Positions 56,631-64,000 of a DNA stretch of 64,000 nucleotides are shown piece by piece. The notes under the pieces were generated by a model. It did no database searches. It worked only from the letters and a program-made list of their open reading frames with translations, and was not told the DNA's origin. How positions within the stretch are numbered: the first letter of the stretch is position 1; every line of letters begins with the position of its first letter. The stretch is from Bacteroidota bacterium (GTDB taxonomy: Bacteria; Bacteroidota; Bacteroidia; Chitinophagales; Saprospiraceae): the NCBI GenBank assembly GCA_029557915.1, contig JAKQHS010000028.1, positions 1 to 64,000 on the forward strand. The letters run 5' to 3'. The position numbers and the translations under genes were made by a program.

Positions 56631-58379
56631 TCATTCGATCCCGTATGGCAAATACGCGGGGATCCGGCTTGGAGGGAGCGAATCCACTTCGGCCCAGGCC
56701 TGCATGAATAAAGAATAAAAGCCTTCATGCTTTAATAAAGATCCTTTTTTGAAAACGGGGGCCATGCCCGGTTCAAACCCCCTGGCTGTAAAGACCCTGA
56801 CCCAGCGCGGGTCCTTGCTGATCAGGTGGATGGGGGTAGCGTAGGTGTCCGTGGCTCCATTCAGGAGATACTCCATGCCGGCGGGCGGGTGATCTCCGAT
56901 TAATATAAAGAGTGAATTGGAGCCGGCTTTTTCCAGGATGTATTTTTCCAAAACGGAAAGATCATAAATCACTCCCTGGGTATAACGTTCCAGGGGGCTG
57001 CCGTCCTCCGCCCGGATCCGTTTATGCGGACTTTTTTCGATCTGATCCAGCGATTTCCAGTCATCCAGCAGGGGAGGAGGGTGGTAAAAAGGGGCGTGGG
57101 TATTCAGGGTGATAAAAAACAGGAAAAAGGGCGATTGATTTTTGTCCAGGACGTATTCGTCCCAGTAATTCAGGGCGTATTGATCCGGAATGCCTCCGAA
57201 ATAATCGTAGCGGTAACCCCGGTATGGAAGGTCGGAATACCGGGTCCAGTGCCGGTGATCAAAAAAGATTTGGGTGATGCTGTCCAGTTTTTCAAACGTC
57301 TCTCCAAAATTGGCCATGGTATTCAGCCGGTAGGTCTGATAGCCCTGGTGGTTGAGCGCGCGGATCAGGTGGGGGTACTGGGGGAATTCCCGGAGCAGTT
57401 TTTCATAAGCGGGGTGATTGTCAATCCGGACACCGCTCATCAGGCTGGTGAACCCAAGCCAGGAGCGGCCTCCAAGAATGGTGGAATTGCTCAGGGCTGA
57501 AGCCGAATGCCAGCCCTGGCCGGCCAAGCGCTTCTGCATGGAGTCCAGTTTGAGGAGATATTCCCTGTTGTAAGGTTTTACCACACCGGCTACGGTACCA
57601 TAAGCCTCAATAAAAAGCAGGTAGATGTTTGGTTTGGAAACCAGCGGGAGGGAATCATATTTTTCGTAGTCCAGGCGTCGATGAAGATCGGGGAGGGATT
57701 TGACCCTCTTGCTGGTAAAGGCAAGGTTCATATCCCGGGCAATCCAGTGAATGGCCGGATAATACCCGGAAGCATCAACAGGCTTATTGGTATAATACAG
57801 CCCGGCGGGAAGGAAAAATACAAAGCAGGGAATGAGCCAGGCCTTTAAACCGGGGTTTTGGGAAAACCAGCCGGACAAGACCCGGTGGCCCCGGTAAACC
57901 ATCACATAAAACAAAGCCAGAAGCAGGGCGAGCAAGGCATATGCAAGAAAAGGAGGGATCCTCATCGATTTCATAAATACAGGCAACACCCTTTTAATCA
58001 GGGCCCAGTCATAGGTCCATACGGGGATCTCTCCATATACCTTCCAAGAGAAATGAAAGTAAGCCTGAAACAGGAACAGCATAAGATAAAGAAAGGCCGT
58101 ACCGGCGGCCATCCATTTCTGCCGGCTCATGCTGGCCGGCAAAGCCAAAAGGGCCAGCACAAAGCCATAATCCAGGCTCCACCGGAAGACATCCGGATTC
58201 TGGCGACTCACCAGGTTGCTGAAAGATTCGATCGCGGGTAAAAAACTTCCTTCCGCCTGCTTGGCCAGGTAAAGAGGCAGGTATAAGAGCCATTGCAGGC
58301 AAAAAAGGATGGACAGGGCCGGCAAGAAATTTACCCTGCGATTGTTTTTGCCCAGGCCTGAATATCCCGGATGGTCCAT
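56631..58379 (-). CDS. LTA-synthase/sulfatase-family membrane enzyme
   Basis: 582-residue inner-membrane protein: about five hydrophobic segments in the first 200 residues, then a periplasmic alkaline-phosphatase-superfamily domain. Catalytic features: FIEAYG (metal Glu), a nucleophile Ser or Thr in the GGRSWLGFTSLMSG stretch, NTHAPF and the metal motif IGDHPP. Relatives transfer phosphoglycerol or phosphoethanolamine, or hydrolyse sulfate or phosphate esters. ATG at 58379, 13 bp after the CDP-alcohol phosphatidyltransferase gene, is preferred over a GTG 6 bp upstream. The coupling suggests it decorates the lipid head group made by its neighbour. Confidence 0.82.
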   Translation of the reverse strand: MDHPGYSGLGKNNRRVNFLPALSILFCLQWLLYLPLYLAKQAEGSFLPAIESFSNLVSRQNPDVFRWSLDYGFVLALLALPASMSRQKWMAAGTAFLYLMLFLFQAYFHFSWKVYGEIPVWTYDWALIKRVLPVFMKSMRIPPFLAYALLALLLALFYVMVYRGHRVLSGWFSQNPGLKAWLIPCFVFFLPAGLYYTNKPVDASGYYPAIHWIARDMNLAFTSKRVKSLPDLHRRLDYEKYDSLPLVSKPNIYLLFIEAYGTVAGVVKPYNREYLLKLDSMQKRLAGQGWHSASALSNSTILGGRSWLGFTSLMSGVRIDNHPAYEKLLREFPQYPHLIRALNHQGYQTYRLNTMANFGETFEKLDSITQIFFDHRHWTRYSDLPYRGYRYDYFGGIPDQYALNYWDEYVLDKNQSPFFLFFITLNTHAPFYHPPPLLDDWKSLDQIEKSPHKRIRAEDGSPLERYTQGVIYDLSVLEKYILEKAGSNSLFILIGDHPPAGMEYLLNGATDTYATPIHLISKDPRWVRVFTARGFEPGMAPVFKKGSLLKHEGFYSLFMQAWAEVDSLPPSRIPAYLPYGIE

Positions 58380-58392
58380 TTCCACAGGATAT

Positions 58393-59097
58393 TCAGCGAT
58401 TTAAGTTCAATAATCCGAGCTCCGCAAGGGCGCCCCGGCCAAAAGAAATAAACAAAGCGGCGGCGGCAAAGACCAGCACGGGAAAGGACCATGCATAAGG
58501 CAGAAAATAACAAAGGAGGATGCTTACAAAAACCACGACGGCAATGATCCGCGCATATTTATCCTTGATTTCCTTGCGCCCCGGTTTTAAAAAATAAAAA
58601 ACGACGATAAAGTACAGATACCGGATGAGCCCAAGCGATACGATCCAAACCCCGGTGAATCCTTTTTGAAAAAGGATAAAAGTCGTGCACAGGACAAATA
58701 AGGCATCCGTTTCCTTATCCATGTATTCCCCGATGGTGCTGGTCATCTTAAAGGTCCTGGCGAGATAACCGTCCAGCAGGTCTCCCAGGCAAATCAAGGT
58801 AAAGAGGATGCCGAGCAACAGGTCCGGAATCACCGGATGGATCAGGGTGACCGCGATGAGGCCAGTCATTCGCAATAAGGTCACCGCATTGGCCGGCCCG
58901 TAAGGAAAATGGAGCGCCCGGTGATTTAAAAAATATTTGGCCACCCAATAGGCAAAGCCCGGCAAGGCGGTGATCGCCAGGTAAAAAACATCCCGTTTCA
59001 GGATGGAAACAAAGGTGAAAAAGATAATCCAAAGGGAATACAGGAGCAGGTCGAAGTGCAATTTGGTCAGGGCCTCATTTTCCTGCGGTGGGATCAT
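58393..59097 (-). CDS. CDP-alcohol phosphatidyltransferase
   Basis: 234-residue integral membrane enzyme that joins a CDP-activated alcohol (usually CDP-diacylglycerol) to a second alcohol. The signature D-x2-D-G-x2-A-R-x8-G-x3-D-x3-D is perfect (GDLLDGYLAR ... GEYMDKETD). Six or more hydrophobic segments. It is longer at the N-terminus than PgsA and is not clearly PgsA or PssA; the acceptor is unknown. It lies 42 bp downstream of uvrA on the same strand and may share its transcript. Confidence 0.88.
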   Translation of the reverse strand: MIPPQENEALTKLHFDLLLYSLWIIFFTFVSILKRDVFYLAITALPGFAYWVAKYFLNHRALHFPYGPANAVTLLRMTGLIAVTLIHPVIPDLLLGILFTLICLGDLLDGYLARTFKMTSTIGEYMDKETDALFVLCTTFILFQKGFTGVWIVSLGLIRYLYFIVVFYFLKPGRKEIKDKYARIIAVVVFVSILLCYFLPYAWSFPVLVFAAAALFISFGRGALAELGLLNLNR

Positions 59098-59139
59098 AGC
59101 CTGTGGTTAAAAGGACATCATGGACGGGTTCGCTCAGGG

Positions 59140-62013
59140 TCAGGCCCCGGCCCGATGGTTTATTTTTTCTTTGAGATAATGGCCGGTTTTGGAATCTTTC
59201 ACCTTGACCAGGTCCTCCGGCGTGCCTGCGAAAATCAGTCGCCCGCCTTCCTTGCCCCCCCCGGGGCCGAGATCGATGACCCAATCGGCGGATTTGATCA
59301 CATCCATATTGTGCTCGATCAGGATGACCGAATGACCGTTTTCCACCAGGGCATTGAAGGCGTCCAGCAGTTTGCGGATATCGTGGAAATGCAGGCCGGT
59401 TGTGGGCTCGTCAAAAATAAAGAGGATGGCCTCCTGGCCTGCTTCGCGGGTGAGGTAGCTGGCAAGTTTTACGCGCTGGGCTTCCCCTCCAGATAGAGTG
59501 CTGGAGGCCTGTCCCAGTTTGACATATCCTAGGCCTACGTCAAAAAGGGGTTTGAGTTTTTGATGGATGTCCGGCTGGTCCTTAAAAAAGGTGAGGGCTT
59601 CTTCGACACTCAGTTCAAGGATGTCGTACATCGATTTTCCATTGAATTTCACTTCCAGGACTTCATTTTTAAAACGTTGTCCTTTACAATCTTCGCACAA
59701 CAATTTGACGTCGGCCAGAAACTGCATTTCCACCACGATTTCCCCTTCTCCCTGACAGGTTTCACAGCGCCCTCCTTCCACATTAAAAGAAAAATGGCCC
59801 GGGCCATAACCTCTGACCCTCGACAGGTGCTGGTTGGCGTACAGTTTCCGGATCGGGTCATAAGCTTTTACATAAGTGACGGGATTGGAGCGGGTGGATT
59901 TGCCGATCGGATTTTGATTGATCATCTCCACCCCGCGGATCTGTCGCAGGTCGCCTTCCAGGGACTGCAATCCGGGGATGATGCCGAAATGGCCGTCGGC
60001 CAGTTGCCTTTCCATGGCGGGGAACAAAAGGTGTTTGACCAGGGTGGTCTTGCCGGAGCCGGAGACCCCGGTGACCGCGGTGATGGTATTGAGCGGGAAT
60101 TTGACTTCCAGGTCCTGCAGGTTGTTCAGGGTAGCTCCCTTAAGCACCAGTTTGTCTTTCCATTTTCTTCGCCAGGATGGGACCTCGATGGATTGGCTGC
60201 CTAGGAGATAGGCGGCGGTGAGGCCGGGCTGGTTGGGTTTTATAAACTGTTCGTAGCTTCCTGTATAAACAACCTTGCCGCCGTGGATGCCTGCTGCGGG
60301 CCCGATATCAATGATGTAGTCGGCCTGCCGGATCAACTCTTCTTCATGTTCCACCACCACTACGGTATTGCCCAGGTCGCGCAATTGTTTAAGCACTTCC
60401 ACCAGCCGGTTGGAGTCCACCGGGTGAAGCCCCACACTGGGTTCGTCGAGGATGTAAAGGCTGCTCGTAAGATTGCTGCCCAGGGTCCGGGTCAGGTTGA
60501 TGCGTTGGGTTTCCCCGCCGCTGAGGGTCGATGCCAGCCGCTCCAGGCTGAGGTGTTTAAGGCCAAGCCGGCACATGATATCCAGCCTTTGCAGCACCTC
60601 CCTCAGGATCCTTGAGGCGATCTTTTCATCCTGCTTCGAAAATCGGAGGGCGCGGAAATGTTCATACAGCTCATCTACAGGCAAATGGATCAGGTCCGGC
60701 AGGGCAATCCCGTTGATCTTGACATAGGCCGCCTCCTTTCTCAGCCGTCCCCCTTCACATTCCGGGCAGGTGGTTCTTCCCCTGAACCTGGCCAGGATGA
60801 CCCGGTTTTGAATTTTATAGGTTTTCTCTTCCAGCTCCCGGAAATAGGCGTCGATCCCATAGAAATAATCGTTGCCCTGCCAGAGGGTTCGGTATTGTTC
60901 CTTGGTCAATTTATGGATCGGCTTGTGTATGGGAAAGTCAAAGAGATGGGCTTTCTGGATCAATTCCTGGGTCCACAGGCTGCCTTTTTCTCCGCTCCAG
61001 CAGGCAATGGCGCCTTCATAGACCGATTTGGTCTTGTCCGGGATCACCTTATCTGCGTCGATGCCCATGACCCGCCCATATCCTTCGCACCGGGGGCAGG
61101 CCCCGTAAGAGTTGTTGTAATTGAACAATTGGGGAGTGGGTTCCAGGAATTGGAGCCCGTCGGCCTCAAAACGGTTGTTGAACAAATGGCTTTTCCTGGT
61201 TTCCGAATCGTAGACGATGGCATTGCCTTCGCCTTCCGCAAAGGCCGTGAGCACCGAGTCGGCCATCTGGTTGACAAAATCCTCGTCTTCCGGATTCGTT
61301 ACAAAACGGTCGATGAGGATGGCAATATGGGCATTGCCCAGTTTGGACAGTTTATCTTTTAAGGGCCAGCCTTTTGACTTCTGGACCTCTTCGATCTGAA
61401 AAAGTTCATGGTTCCGCAGGATCCGGGAATACCCTTTTTGCAAAAGGAGGGCGAGCTCCTGGCCCAGGGTACGGTCATCGTATTTGGTGGAGAGGGGGAC
61501 CAGCAGGTAAATCTTTGATCCGGCTTTCAGGTTTTTGATATAGTCCACCACATCGCGTACCTCATGCCTTTTGACGACCTCCCCGGAAACGGGGCTGTAA
61601 GTTTTTCCTATCCGGGCGTAAAGCAAGCGGAGATAATCATAGATTTCCGTCATGGATCCCACCGTCGAACGCGCGTTGGAGGTGCTTACTTTTTGTTCGA
61701 TTGCGATGGCCGGGCAGATCCCTTTGATATAATCCACCTCCGGTTTTTTCATCCGCATCAGGAACTGCCTGGCATAGGAGGACAGGCTTTCGACGTACCT
61801 CCTTTGCCCTTCTGCATAGAGGGTGTCCATGATGAGCGAGGATTTACCGGACCCCGACACCCCGGTCACCAGGACCAGCTTGCGTTTGGGGATCCATACA
61901 TCGATATTGCGGAGGTTGTTGGACCTGGCGCCTTTGATATAGATGGAATGCCGGGTGTCTTCGGCCAGGGGAGGGGATATAGCCTCTTCCTCTTCTTTGG
62001 ATCTGATTTTCAA
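59140..62013 (-). CDS. uvrA: Excinuclease ABC subunit A
   Basis: Damage-recognition ATPase of nucleotide excision repair, about 957 residues. Walker A GVSGSGKSSL and GVSGSGKTTL, two LSGGE signatures (LSGGETQRINL and LSGGEAQRVKL), and zinc Cys groups CPECEGG and CETCQGEGE with CEDCKG. The CxxC pair that normally precedes GACPRCEG is absent, as usual in Bacteroidota. The frame is open up to an ATG at 62094, but a -7 box at 62040-62047 lies inside that extension; the TTG at 62013 (MKIRSKEEEE) is downstream of it and gives a normal length. Confidence 0.93.
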   Translation of the reverse strand: MKIRSKEEEEAISPPLAEDTRHSIYIKGARSNNLRNIDVWIPKRKLVLVTGVSGSGKSSLIMDTLYAEGQRRYVESLSSYARQFLMRMKKPEVDYIKGICPAIAIEQKVSTSNARSTVGSMTEIYDYLRLLYARIGKTYSPVSGEVVKRHEVRDVVDYIKNLKAGSKIYLLVPLSTKYDDRTLGQELALLLQKGYSRILRNHELFQIEEVQKSKGWPLKDKLSKLGNAHIAILIDRFVTNPEDEDFVNQMADSVLTAFAEGEGNAIVYDSETRKSHLFNNRFEADGLQFLEPTPQLFNYNNSYGACPRCEGYGRVMGIDADKVIPDKTKSVYEGAIACWSGEKGSLWTQELIQKAHLFDFPIHKPIHKLTKEQYRTLWQGNDYFYGIDAYFRELEEKTYKIQNRVILARFRGRTTCPECEGGRLRKEAAYVKINGIALPDLIHLPVDELYEHFRALRFSKQDEKIASRILREVLQRLDIMCRLGLKHLSLERLASTLSGGETQRINLTRTLGSNLTSSLYILDEPSVGLHPVDSNRLVEVLKQLRDLGNTVVVVEHEEELIRQADYIIDIGPAAGIHGGKVVYTGSYEQFIKPNQPGLTAAYLLGSQSIEVPSWRRKWKDKLVLKGATLNNLQDLEVKFPLNTITAVTGVSGSGKTTLVKHLLFPAMERQLADGHFGIIPGLQSLEGDLRQIRGVEMINQNPIGKSTRSNPVTYVKAYDPIRKLYANQHLSRVRGYGPGHFSFNVEGGRCETCQGEGEIVVEMQFLADVKLLCEDCKGQRFKNEVLEVKFNGKSMYDILELSVEEALTFFKDQPDIHQKLKPLFDVGLGYVKLGQASSTLSGGEAQRVKLASYLTREAGQEAILFIFDEPTTGLHFHDIRKLLDAFNALVENGHSVILIEHNMDVIKSADWVIDLGPGGGKEGGRLIFAGTPEDLVKVKDSKTGHYLKEKINHRAGA

Positions 62014-62039
62014 AATGCCTTGCTTGTCAAAAAAACACC

Positions 62040-62047
62040 CAAAGATA
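62040..62047 (-). promoter_or_regulatory. Predicted -7 box of uvrA
   Basis: Minus-strand TATCTTTG matches TAnnTTTG. It lies 26 bp upstream of the TTG at 62013 and inside the frame extension to 62094, so it decides for the TTG start. Confidence 0.6.
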
Positions 62048-62190
62048 AGGAGGAGGGCCTTTTTTTTCAGGTAAAATGGGAATCCGGACAGCAACGAATT
62101 GGGGAGAAAACGCCGCTTGCCGGGAATGTTAAAAAAACCAAAAAATTTTAAAAAAATCCAGCGCGCCCATAGGTGGAATATAATTTGATG

Positions 62191-62198
62191 TATATTTG
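62191..62198 (+). promoter_or_regulatory. Predicted -7 box of the ECF sigma gene
   Basis: TATATTTG matches TAnnTTTG. The leader to the ATG at 62283 would be about 80 nt, AT-rich, the longest in the window. Confidence 0.5.
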
Positions 62199-62282
62199 GC
62201 CTTATTCACTGTTAAAAATCGCGCCTATTAGAGACATAACTTCTACACTATAATTTATTTAAAAACCAAAATTATTATAGTT

Positions 62283-62864
62283 ATGCAAGTTATGTTGCTC
62301 TCTGATCAGGATTTGATTCAGCAATATCTCAACGGCAGTGAACAGGCCTTTGAAGTCCTGCTGAACCGGCACAAGACCAAAATCTTCACCTCCATCTACC
62401 TGTTTACCAGGGACCATGAAGTCGCCGAAGATATTTTCCAGGAAGTATTTATTAAGATCATCGACACCCTCAGAAAGGGTAAGTACAACCACGAAGGCAA
62501 ATTCCTGCAATGGGCGCTTCGCATCTCATACAATATGTGTGTGGACCAGTTCCGCCGGTCCAAACGGCAGACCCAGGTTTCCCCCAGCGAGACCTTTGAT
62601 GTCCTCAATGTGATCCAGGCGTCCGACGACAACATGGAACAAACCATGATCAAGTCGCAGGGCATCCACCGGATCCAGTCCCTGGTGGACCAACTTCCTC
62701 CCGAGCAGCGCGAAGTGGTCATCCTCCGCCACTATGCCGATATGAGCTTCAAGGAAATTTCCCAACTGACCCGCGTGAGCATCAACACGGCTCTGGGGAG
62801 GATGAGGTATGCCCTCATCAATCTCCGCCGGCTGATGGAAGAAAAGGTCGAACTGGTTTATTAA
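62283..62864 (+). CDS. ECF-type RNA polymerase sigma factor
   Basis: 193-residue sigma-70 family protein with region 2 (YLFTRDHEVAEDIFQEVFIK, promoter -10 binding) and region 4 (LPPEQREVVILRHYADMSFK, then EISQLTRVSINTALGRMRYA helix-turn-helix). No region 3 or 1.1. No anti-sigma gene is adjacent, so it may be constitutively active or controlled by expression. A GC-rich stem-loop follows its stop. Confidence 0.92.
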   Translation: MQVMLLSDQDLIQQYLNGSEQAFEVLLNRHKTKIFTSIYLFTRDHEVAEDIFQEVFIKIIDTLRKGKYNHEGKFLQWALRISYNMCVDQFRRSKRQTQVSPSETFDVLNVIQASDDNMEQTMIKSQGIHRIQSLVDQLPPEQREVVILRHYADMSFKEISQLTRVSINTALGRMRYALINLRRLMEEKVELVY

Positions 62865-62878
62865 TTCAAAAGGCATGG

Positions 62879-62907
62879 GGGCGGGGCCTGGGACAAGGGC
62901 CCTGCCC
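62879..62907 (+). terminator. GC-rich stem-loop after the sigma gene
   Basis: GGGCGGGGCC (62879-62888) pairs with GGCCCTGCCC (62898-62907) across a 9-nt loop, with one G-T wobble. No U-run follows, so termination would need Rho or be inefficient. Confidence 0.4.
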
Positions 62908-62973
62908 GATGCATCCACCTGCACGCTTCCCCTTTCTCTTGATCGACTCCGCCGTATTCTCTTTTAAAATTTT

Positions 62974-62981
62974 TACTTTTG
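62974..62981 (+). promoter_or_regulatory. Predicted -7 box of yebC
   Basis: TACTTTTG matches TAnnTTTG, 22 nt before the ATG at 63004. Confidence 0.6.
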
Positions 62982-63003
62982 CGCCCTAAAACGAATCGAA
63001 GGC

Positions 63004-63726
63004 ATGGGTCGCATATTTGAAGTACGCAAGTCCAAGATGTTTGCCCGGTACGACCGGATGGCCAAGCAGTTTACTCGGATAGGCAAGGAGATCATCATCG
63101 CAGTCAAGGCCGGGGGGCCGGACCCGGATTCCAACGCGCAGTTGAGAAGATGCATCGCCAATGCCAAGTCCGTCAACATGCCCAAGGACCGCATCGAAGG
63201 GGCGATCAAAAGGGCGCTCGGCAAGGATACCGAAAATTACGACGAGGTCTTGTATGAAGGTTATGGACCGGGTGGGGTAGCCATCCTGGTCGAAGCGGCC
63301 ACGGACAACAATACCCGCACCGTAGCCAATATCCGGAGCTATTTCAATAAAATGAACGGCAGCCTGGGCACCAGCGGTTCGGTCAGTTTTATGTTTAAAA
63401 AAATGGGGGTGTTCAAACTCCACCCCGCCGGCCTCAACCCGGAAGAACTCGAACTGGAACTGATAGACTTCGGCCTCGAAGAACTGGGTGAAGGCACGGG
63501 GGAAAACGAAGAGCCCATCCTTGTCCTCCGGGTCCCTTTTAATGAATTCGGCACCATGCAGAAAGCCCTGGAGGACCGGAAGCTCACCCCGATCTCTTCC
63601 GAGATGGAATGGATCCCCCTGAATACGACTTCCCTGGATGAGGAAAGGGCCGAAGAAGTGCTAAAACTGGTGGCAAAAATCGAGGAAGACGAAGACATCC
63701 AGAAAGTGTTTCACAATTTGGCCTGA
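63004..63726 (+). CDS. yebC: YebC/PmpR family protein
   Basis: 240-residue three-domain protein of the YebC/TACO1 family, reported as a DNA-binding regulator in some bacteria and as a translation factor for polyproline in others. The N-terminus is the Bacteroidota form (MGRIFEVRKSKMFARYDRMA) in place of MAGHSKW; GGPDPDSNAQLRR, NMPKDRIEGAIKRA and YEGYGPGGVAILVEAATDNN are standard. Nothing recognisable follows up to the window end. Confidence 0.93.
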   Translation: MGRIFEVRKSKMFARYDRMAKQFTRIGKEIIIAVKAGGPDPDSNAQLRRCIANAKSVNMPKDRIEGAIKRALGKDTENYDEVLYEGYGPGGVAILVEAATDNNTRTVANIRSYFNKMNGSLGTSGSVSFMFKKMGVFKLHPAGLNPEELELELIDFGLEELGEGTGENEEPILVLRVPFNEFGTMQKALEDRKLTPISSEMEWIPLNTTSLDEERAEEVLKLVAKIEEDEDIQKVFHNLA

Positions 63727-64000
63727 GAACGGTTTTGAACCCATCGGAGAGCGGGACCAATAGCCGGGTCAAGATCCCAATTTAAATTTTCATAAATACG
63801 GGGCAAGGAAGCCCTGACTATCCGTGTCAAGGGGGGCAGATTTGGCCTGGAATTGATTTGGAATTTGTCGTGGATTCAAGGGAATCTCATTTGGAAGTGA
63901 ATGCTAAAATGCCCTTTTCTGGGGTAAATCAATCAGATGATCAATTGGGTCTTTGCAAACTGGCACCAGGAAGGGTTTAACATGTTTCATGGATAGGTTT

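Noticed and set aside
63727-64000. Possible gene at the right edge
   Set aside because: Only very short frames (such as 19 codons from 63937) and no promoter box; nothing supportable.

Overview
The window reads as chromosome of a Bacteroidota member, most likely a Saprospiria-type lineage. The signs are: a protein with a type IX secretion C-terminal sorting domain; repeated TAnnTTTG -7 promoter boxes with few recognisable Shine-Dalgarno sites; a Rho factor with a long charged insertion near its N-terminus; a DksA-like protein with the one-cysteine 'ICxVTG' version of the zinc finger; and a UvrA lacking the first CxxC pair. The genus assignment is inference. No rRNA, tRNA, CRISPR array or transposase gene was seen.

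Layout. 1-685: no supported gene; small hairpins and a 7-bp repeat array in front of valS. 686-8767: valS, a convergent T9SS cargo protein, and a leftward lipopolysaccharide operon (heptose kinase, Kdo transferase, predicted outer-membrane protein). 8957-13657: a rightward sugar-nucleotide and polysaccharide-export operon (UDP-xylose synthase, RmlB, Wza/SLBB protein). 13671-19337: leftward helicase-nuclease, serine hydrolase, TauE/SafE permease, methylmalonyl-CoA epimerase. 19423-25456: AMP nucleosidase, an atypical SDR, kynureninase, LpxH, an esterase, a TTG-start protein, then rnpA and rpmH (rpmH, 51 aa, was found by reading the minus strand). 25536-33725: rho, serS, YugP protease, frr, purine nucleoside phosphorylase, the NfeD/SPFH pair, and a DksA-like protein with a histone H1-like tail. 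33963-41858: dnaE, two thioredoxin-fold proteins, cutC, a 30-aa membrane microprotein with its own promoter and terminator-like hairpin, apaG, gmk, yicC. 42135-52250: a two-subunit molybdenum hydroxylase, yceD-rpmF-ridA-trpS-fah, metK, gcvP. 52251-53741: a 1.5-kb repeat island. 53742-59097: a cluster joining GTP cyclohydrolase II, a BchC-like dehydrogenase, a degenerate pterin synthase and a GT4 glycosyltransferase, facing a CDP-alcohol phosphatidyltransferase and an LTA-synthase/sulfatase-type membrane enzyme. 59140-63726: uvrA, an ECF sigma factor and yebC.

Most genes are housekeeping. Three things stand out. First, the 53.7-59.1 kb cluster looks like an uncharacterised route in which a GTP-derived heterocycle is modified, glycosylated and perhaps attached to a lipid. 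Second, intergenic arrays of 7-bp units at 568-651, 3341-3536, 8786-8923, 37491-37679 and 52272-52299 share motif families, keep exact 7-bp phase, and in one case supply the stop codon of valS. Third, the repeat island at 52.3-53.6 kb contains three copies of a ~118-bp element with GGGGAACC ends, nested between oppositely oriented copies of a GC-palindromic ~37-bp repeat.
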